The translations under genes were made by a program, and so were the position numbers. Under the pieces are notes generated by a model. That model was not told the DNA's origin and did not search any database. It saw nothing but the letters and a program-made list of their open reading frames with translations. DNA of 64,000 nucleotides from Flavicella sp965243265 (GTDB taxonomy: Bacteria; Bacteroidota; Bacteroidia; Flavobacteriales; Flavobacteriaceae): positions 248,001 through 312,000 of the forward strand of contig CBDEUL010000002.1 in assembly GCA_965243265.1 (NCBI GenBank), written 5' to 3'. Shown here in pieces: positions 61,779 to 64,000 of the stretch (positions are counted from its first letter, which is position 1; each line of letters opens with the position of its first letter).

Positions 61779-64000
61779 ATGGACAAATTCTCGTTCTTAA
61801 ACGCAGCACATTCTGGCTTTATTGCCGATTTATACGACCAGTATTTAATAAATCCTGATTCCGTAGAACCTAGTTGGAAAAGTTTTTTTCAAGGTTACGA
61901 CCTTGCTAATGAAGAATATTCCCTAACAGGTGAAGAAAAAACAAATATTGACATCCCTGAACTCGTACACAAAGAGTTTCATGTAATTGAACTAATCAAT
62001 GGATATCGATCACGTGGTCATTTGTTTACCAAAACAAACCCTGTACGTGAAAGACGTAAATACGAACCTACTTTAGCTATTGAAAACTTTGGTCTTTCAT
62101 CAAAAGACTTAGATTCTGTTTTTAGTGCTGGTGAAATTATAGGTTTAAAACCAACCAAGCTTTCAACTATTCTTCAAAATTTAGAAGAAATGTACTGTGA
62201 TTCTATTGGTGTTGAATACATGTATATTCGTAATCCAAAAGAAATTAACTGGTGGCAAGAACGTTTGAATAAAAACAACAATCACCCTTCTTATAATTTA
62301 GATTCTAAAAAATATATTTTATCTAAATTAAATCAAGCCGTAGGTTTTGAAGACTTTTTACAAACTAAATATGTAGGACAAAAACGTTTCTCTCTTGAAG
62401 GTGGTGAAGCTTTGATTCCTGCCATTTCTGTAGCTTTAAGAGATGCTGCTGAGAAATTTGGTGTTGAAGAATGTGTTCTTGGAATGGCGCATAGAGGGCG
62501 TTTGAGTACTTTAACTAATATTTTCAAAAAACCTGTTCGCAACCTATTCTCTGAATTTGAAGGAAAAGACTTTGATGACGAACATATAGATGGGGATGTA
62601 AAATACCACATGGGACTTACGCGTAGTAAGACTTTTAAAAATGGTGAGAAGATGAAAATGAACCTTGTTCCAAACCCATCTCACTTAGAAACAGTTGCAC
62701 CAGTTGCTGAAGGTATTGCTAGAGCAAAAATTGACAGAAAATACAACGGTGATAATTCAAAAATACTCCCTATTATAGTACACGGTGATGCTGCCATTGC
62801 AGGTCAAGGAATTGTATACGAGGTTACTCAAATGAGTAAATTGAACGGGTACAAAACAGGAGGTACTTTACATATGGTTGTAAACAACCAAGTAGGTTTT
62901 ACTACAAACTATTTAGATGCCCGTTCAAGTACTTATTGTACTGATGTTGCTAAAGTAACTTTATCACCTGTATTACACGTAAATGCAGATGATGTAGAAG
63001 CTGTTTGCCACGCAGTAGAATTGGCTCTTGAATTTAGAATGAAATTCAAAAGAGACATCTTTATAGATCTATTAGGATACCGTAAATATGGTCATAATGA
63101 AGGTGACGAACCTCGTTTTACACAACCTAACCTATATAAAAGTATCTCTAAGCATAAAAACCCTAAAGATATTTATGTAGAGAAATTAATAAACGAAGGA
63201 TCTATTGATACTGCCTATGCTAAACAAATCAAAGATGATTTTAAAAGCATGCTTGAAGAAGAATTCCAAAAAGCAAAAGGAGATTCTACTTCTAAAGTAG
63301 TTCCTTTTATGGAACACACTTGGAAAGATTTTGTTCGCGAGAAATTAGAAGCAATGCTCTCTCCTATAGATACAACATATCCTGTTGATAATTTAAAGGG
63401 AATCGCAAAAGTAGTTTCAACAGTTCCTGAAGGAGTTAAATTTGTAAGAAAAGCTGAACGTATCGTGAAAGGTCGTGAAAAAATGGTTTTCGAAAACAAT
63501 TTACTCGACTGGGGAATGGGTGAAACATTGGCTTATGGTTCTTTATTAGAAGAAGGTTACGATGTTCGTATTTCTGGACAAGATGTAGAACGTGGAACTT
63601 TTAGTCATCGTCATGCTATTATTCGTGATGAAAACACAGAAGACCGTATCAACCTAATCAATACAAACCCTAAAAACAAAGGTCAAATGTATATCTACAA
63701 CTCGTTACTTTCTGAGTACGGGGTGTTAGGTTTTGATTATGGATATGCTATGGCAAATCCAAATACATTGACTATCTGGGAGGCACAATTTGGAGACTTC
63801 AACAACGGAGCTCAAATTATGTTTGACCAATATATTTCTGCCGCAGAAGACAAATGGAAATTGCAAAATGGAATTGTTGTTTTATTACCTCACGGTTATG
63901 AAGGACAGGGTTCTGAGCATTCATCTGCTAGAATTGAACGTTTTTTACAACTTTGTGCTGAAGACAATATGACGGTTGCAGACTGTACAACACCTGCAAA
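61779..64000 (+). CDS. sucA: 2-oxoglutarate dehydrogenase E1 component, 3' end outside window
   Basis: The thiamine-dependent E1 subunit of the 2-oxoglutarate dehydrogenase complex decarboxylates 2-oxoglutarate in the TCA cycle. About 740 codons of an expected 900-950 are present. The N-terminus has the E1o-type SGFIADLYDQYLINPDSV. Then come RFSLEGGEALIPAI near 205, GMAHRGRLSTLTNIFKKP near 233, the diphosphate/Mg-binding HGDAAIAGQGIVYEV near 337, VNNQVGFTT near 368, YRKYGHNEGDEPRFTQP near 433 and SGQDVERGTFSHRHA near 606. The reading frame is open at the right edge; sucB would be the expected next gene. Confidence 0.97.
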   Translation, partial: MDKFSFLNAAHSGFIADLYDQYLINPDSVEPSWKSFFQGYDLANEEYSLTGEEKTNIDIPELVHKEFHVIELINGYRSRGHLFTKTNPVRERRKYEPTLAIENFGLSSKDLDSVFSAGEIIGLKPTKLSTILQNLEEMYCDSIGVEYMYIRNPKEINWWQERLNKNNNHPSYNLDSKKYILSKLNQAVGFEDFLQTKYVGQKRFSLEGGEALIPAISVALRDAAEKFGVEECVLGMAHRGRLSTLTNIFKKPVRNLFSEFEGKDFDDEHIDGDVKYHMGLTRSKTFKNGEKMKMNLVPNPSHLETVAPVAEGIARAKIDRKYNGDNSKILPIIVHGDAAIAGQGIVYEVTQMSKLNGYKTGGTLHMVVNNQVGFTTNYLDARSSTYCTDVAKVTLSPVLHVNADDVEAVCHAVELALEFRMKFKRDIFIDLLGYRKYGHNEGDEPRFTQPNLYKSISKHKNPKDIYVEKLINEGSIDTAYAKQIKDDFKSMLEEEFQKAKGDSTSKVVPFMEHTWKDFVREKLEAMLSPIDTTYPVDNLKGIAKVVSTVPEGVKFVRKAERIVKGREKMVFENNLLDWGMGETLAYGSLLEEGYDVRISGQDVERGTFSHRHAIIRDENTEDRINLINTNPKNKGQMYIYNSLLSEYGVLGFDYGYAMANPNTLTIWEAQFGDFNNGAQIMFDQYISAAEDKWKLQNGIVVLLPHGYEGQGSEHSSARIERFLQLCAEDNMTVADCTTPA

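Noticed and set aside
61627..61809. A 60-codon minus-strand frame overlapping the sucA start
   Set aside because: It overlaps the sucA 5' end and promoter on the opposite strand and shows no domain-like sequence.

Overview
The window comes from an AT-rich member of the Bacteroidota, most likely a marine species of the family Flavobacteriaceae. The evidence is SusC/SusD-type outer-membrane uptake genes, a type IX secretion (T9SS) C-terminal tail on a giant secreted protein, Bacteroidota-type promoter elements (TAnnTTTG) close upstream of many genes, no obvious Shine-Dalgarno sequences, and the flavobacterial style of the housekeeping proteins. The species cannot be named from the sequence.

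Layout. (1) 1-7376, minus: the first 2458 codons of a giant secreted protein with fibronectin III-like and LamG domains, running off the left edge. (2) 7685-25446: core genes. These are an MscS channel, tsaB, an HD phosphohydrolase, an ECF sigma factor with its YciI/DGPF partner, a histidine kinase with a crotonase, leuS with a lipoprotein and a SemiSWEET transporter, ruvB with a SulP transporter, and leuC-leuD-leuA-leuB. (3) 25840-61000: a large accessory locus for a sulfated, probably acetylated polysaccharide. (4) 61181-61475: two identical tRNA-Asn genes, each with its own promoter and terminator. (5) 61779-64000: the 5' part of sucA.

The polysaccharide locus is the notable part. Its main minus-strand gene train (47237 down to 28205) encodes two SusC-like transporters in tandem, one SusD, two sulfatases, a GH144-like (PF10091) hydrolase, a GH3 beta-glucosidase, two more sulfatases and a beta-lactamase-fold serine hydrolase. 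A fifth sulfatase and a formylglycine-generating-enzyme-like protein lie convergently on the plus strand. Upstream, in separate units, are a membrane-spanning propeller/LuxR regulator, a 2202-residue T9SS protein with a G8 domain and a CEMIP/TMEM2-like beta-helix followed by PKD and discoidin domains, and two near-duplicate SASA-type acetylesterases. A plausible division of labour is: the G8 beta-helix protein binds or cuts the polymer at the surface; esterases and sulfatases strip acetyl and sulfate groups; SusC/D imports the oligomers; and GH144/GH3 cleave beta-glucosidic bonds. GH144 plus GH3 is the signature of beta-1,2-glucan use, whereas five Cys-type sulfatases point to a heavily sulfated polymer. 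No lyase or hydrolase typical of carrageenan, ulvan, alginate, porphyran or fucoidan was recognised, so the substrate is open and may be new. All five sulfatases need formylglycine maturation, yet the only FGE-like protein here lacks both catalytic cysteines.

All function calls rest on reading motifs by eye; no database search was possible.
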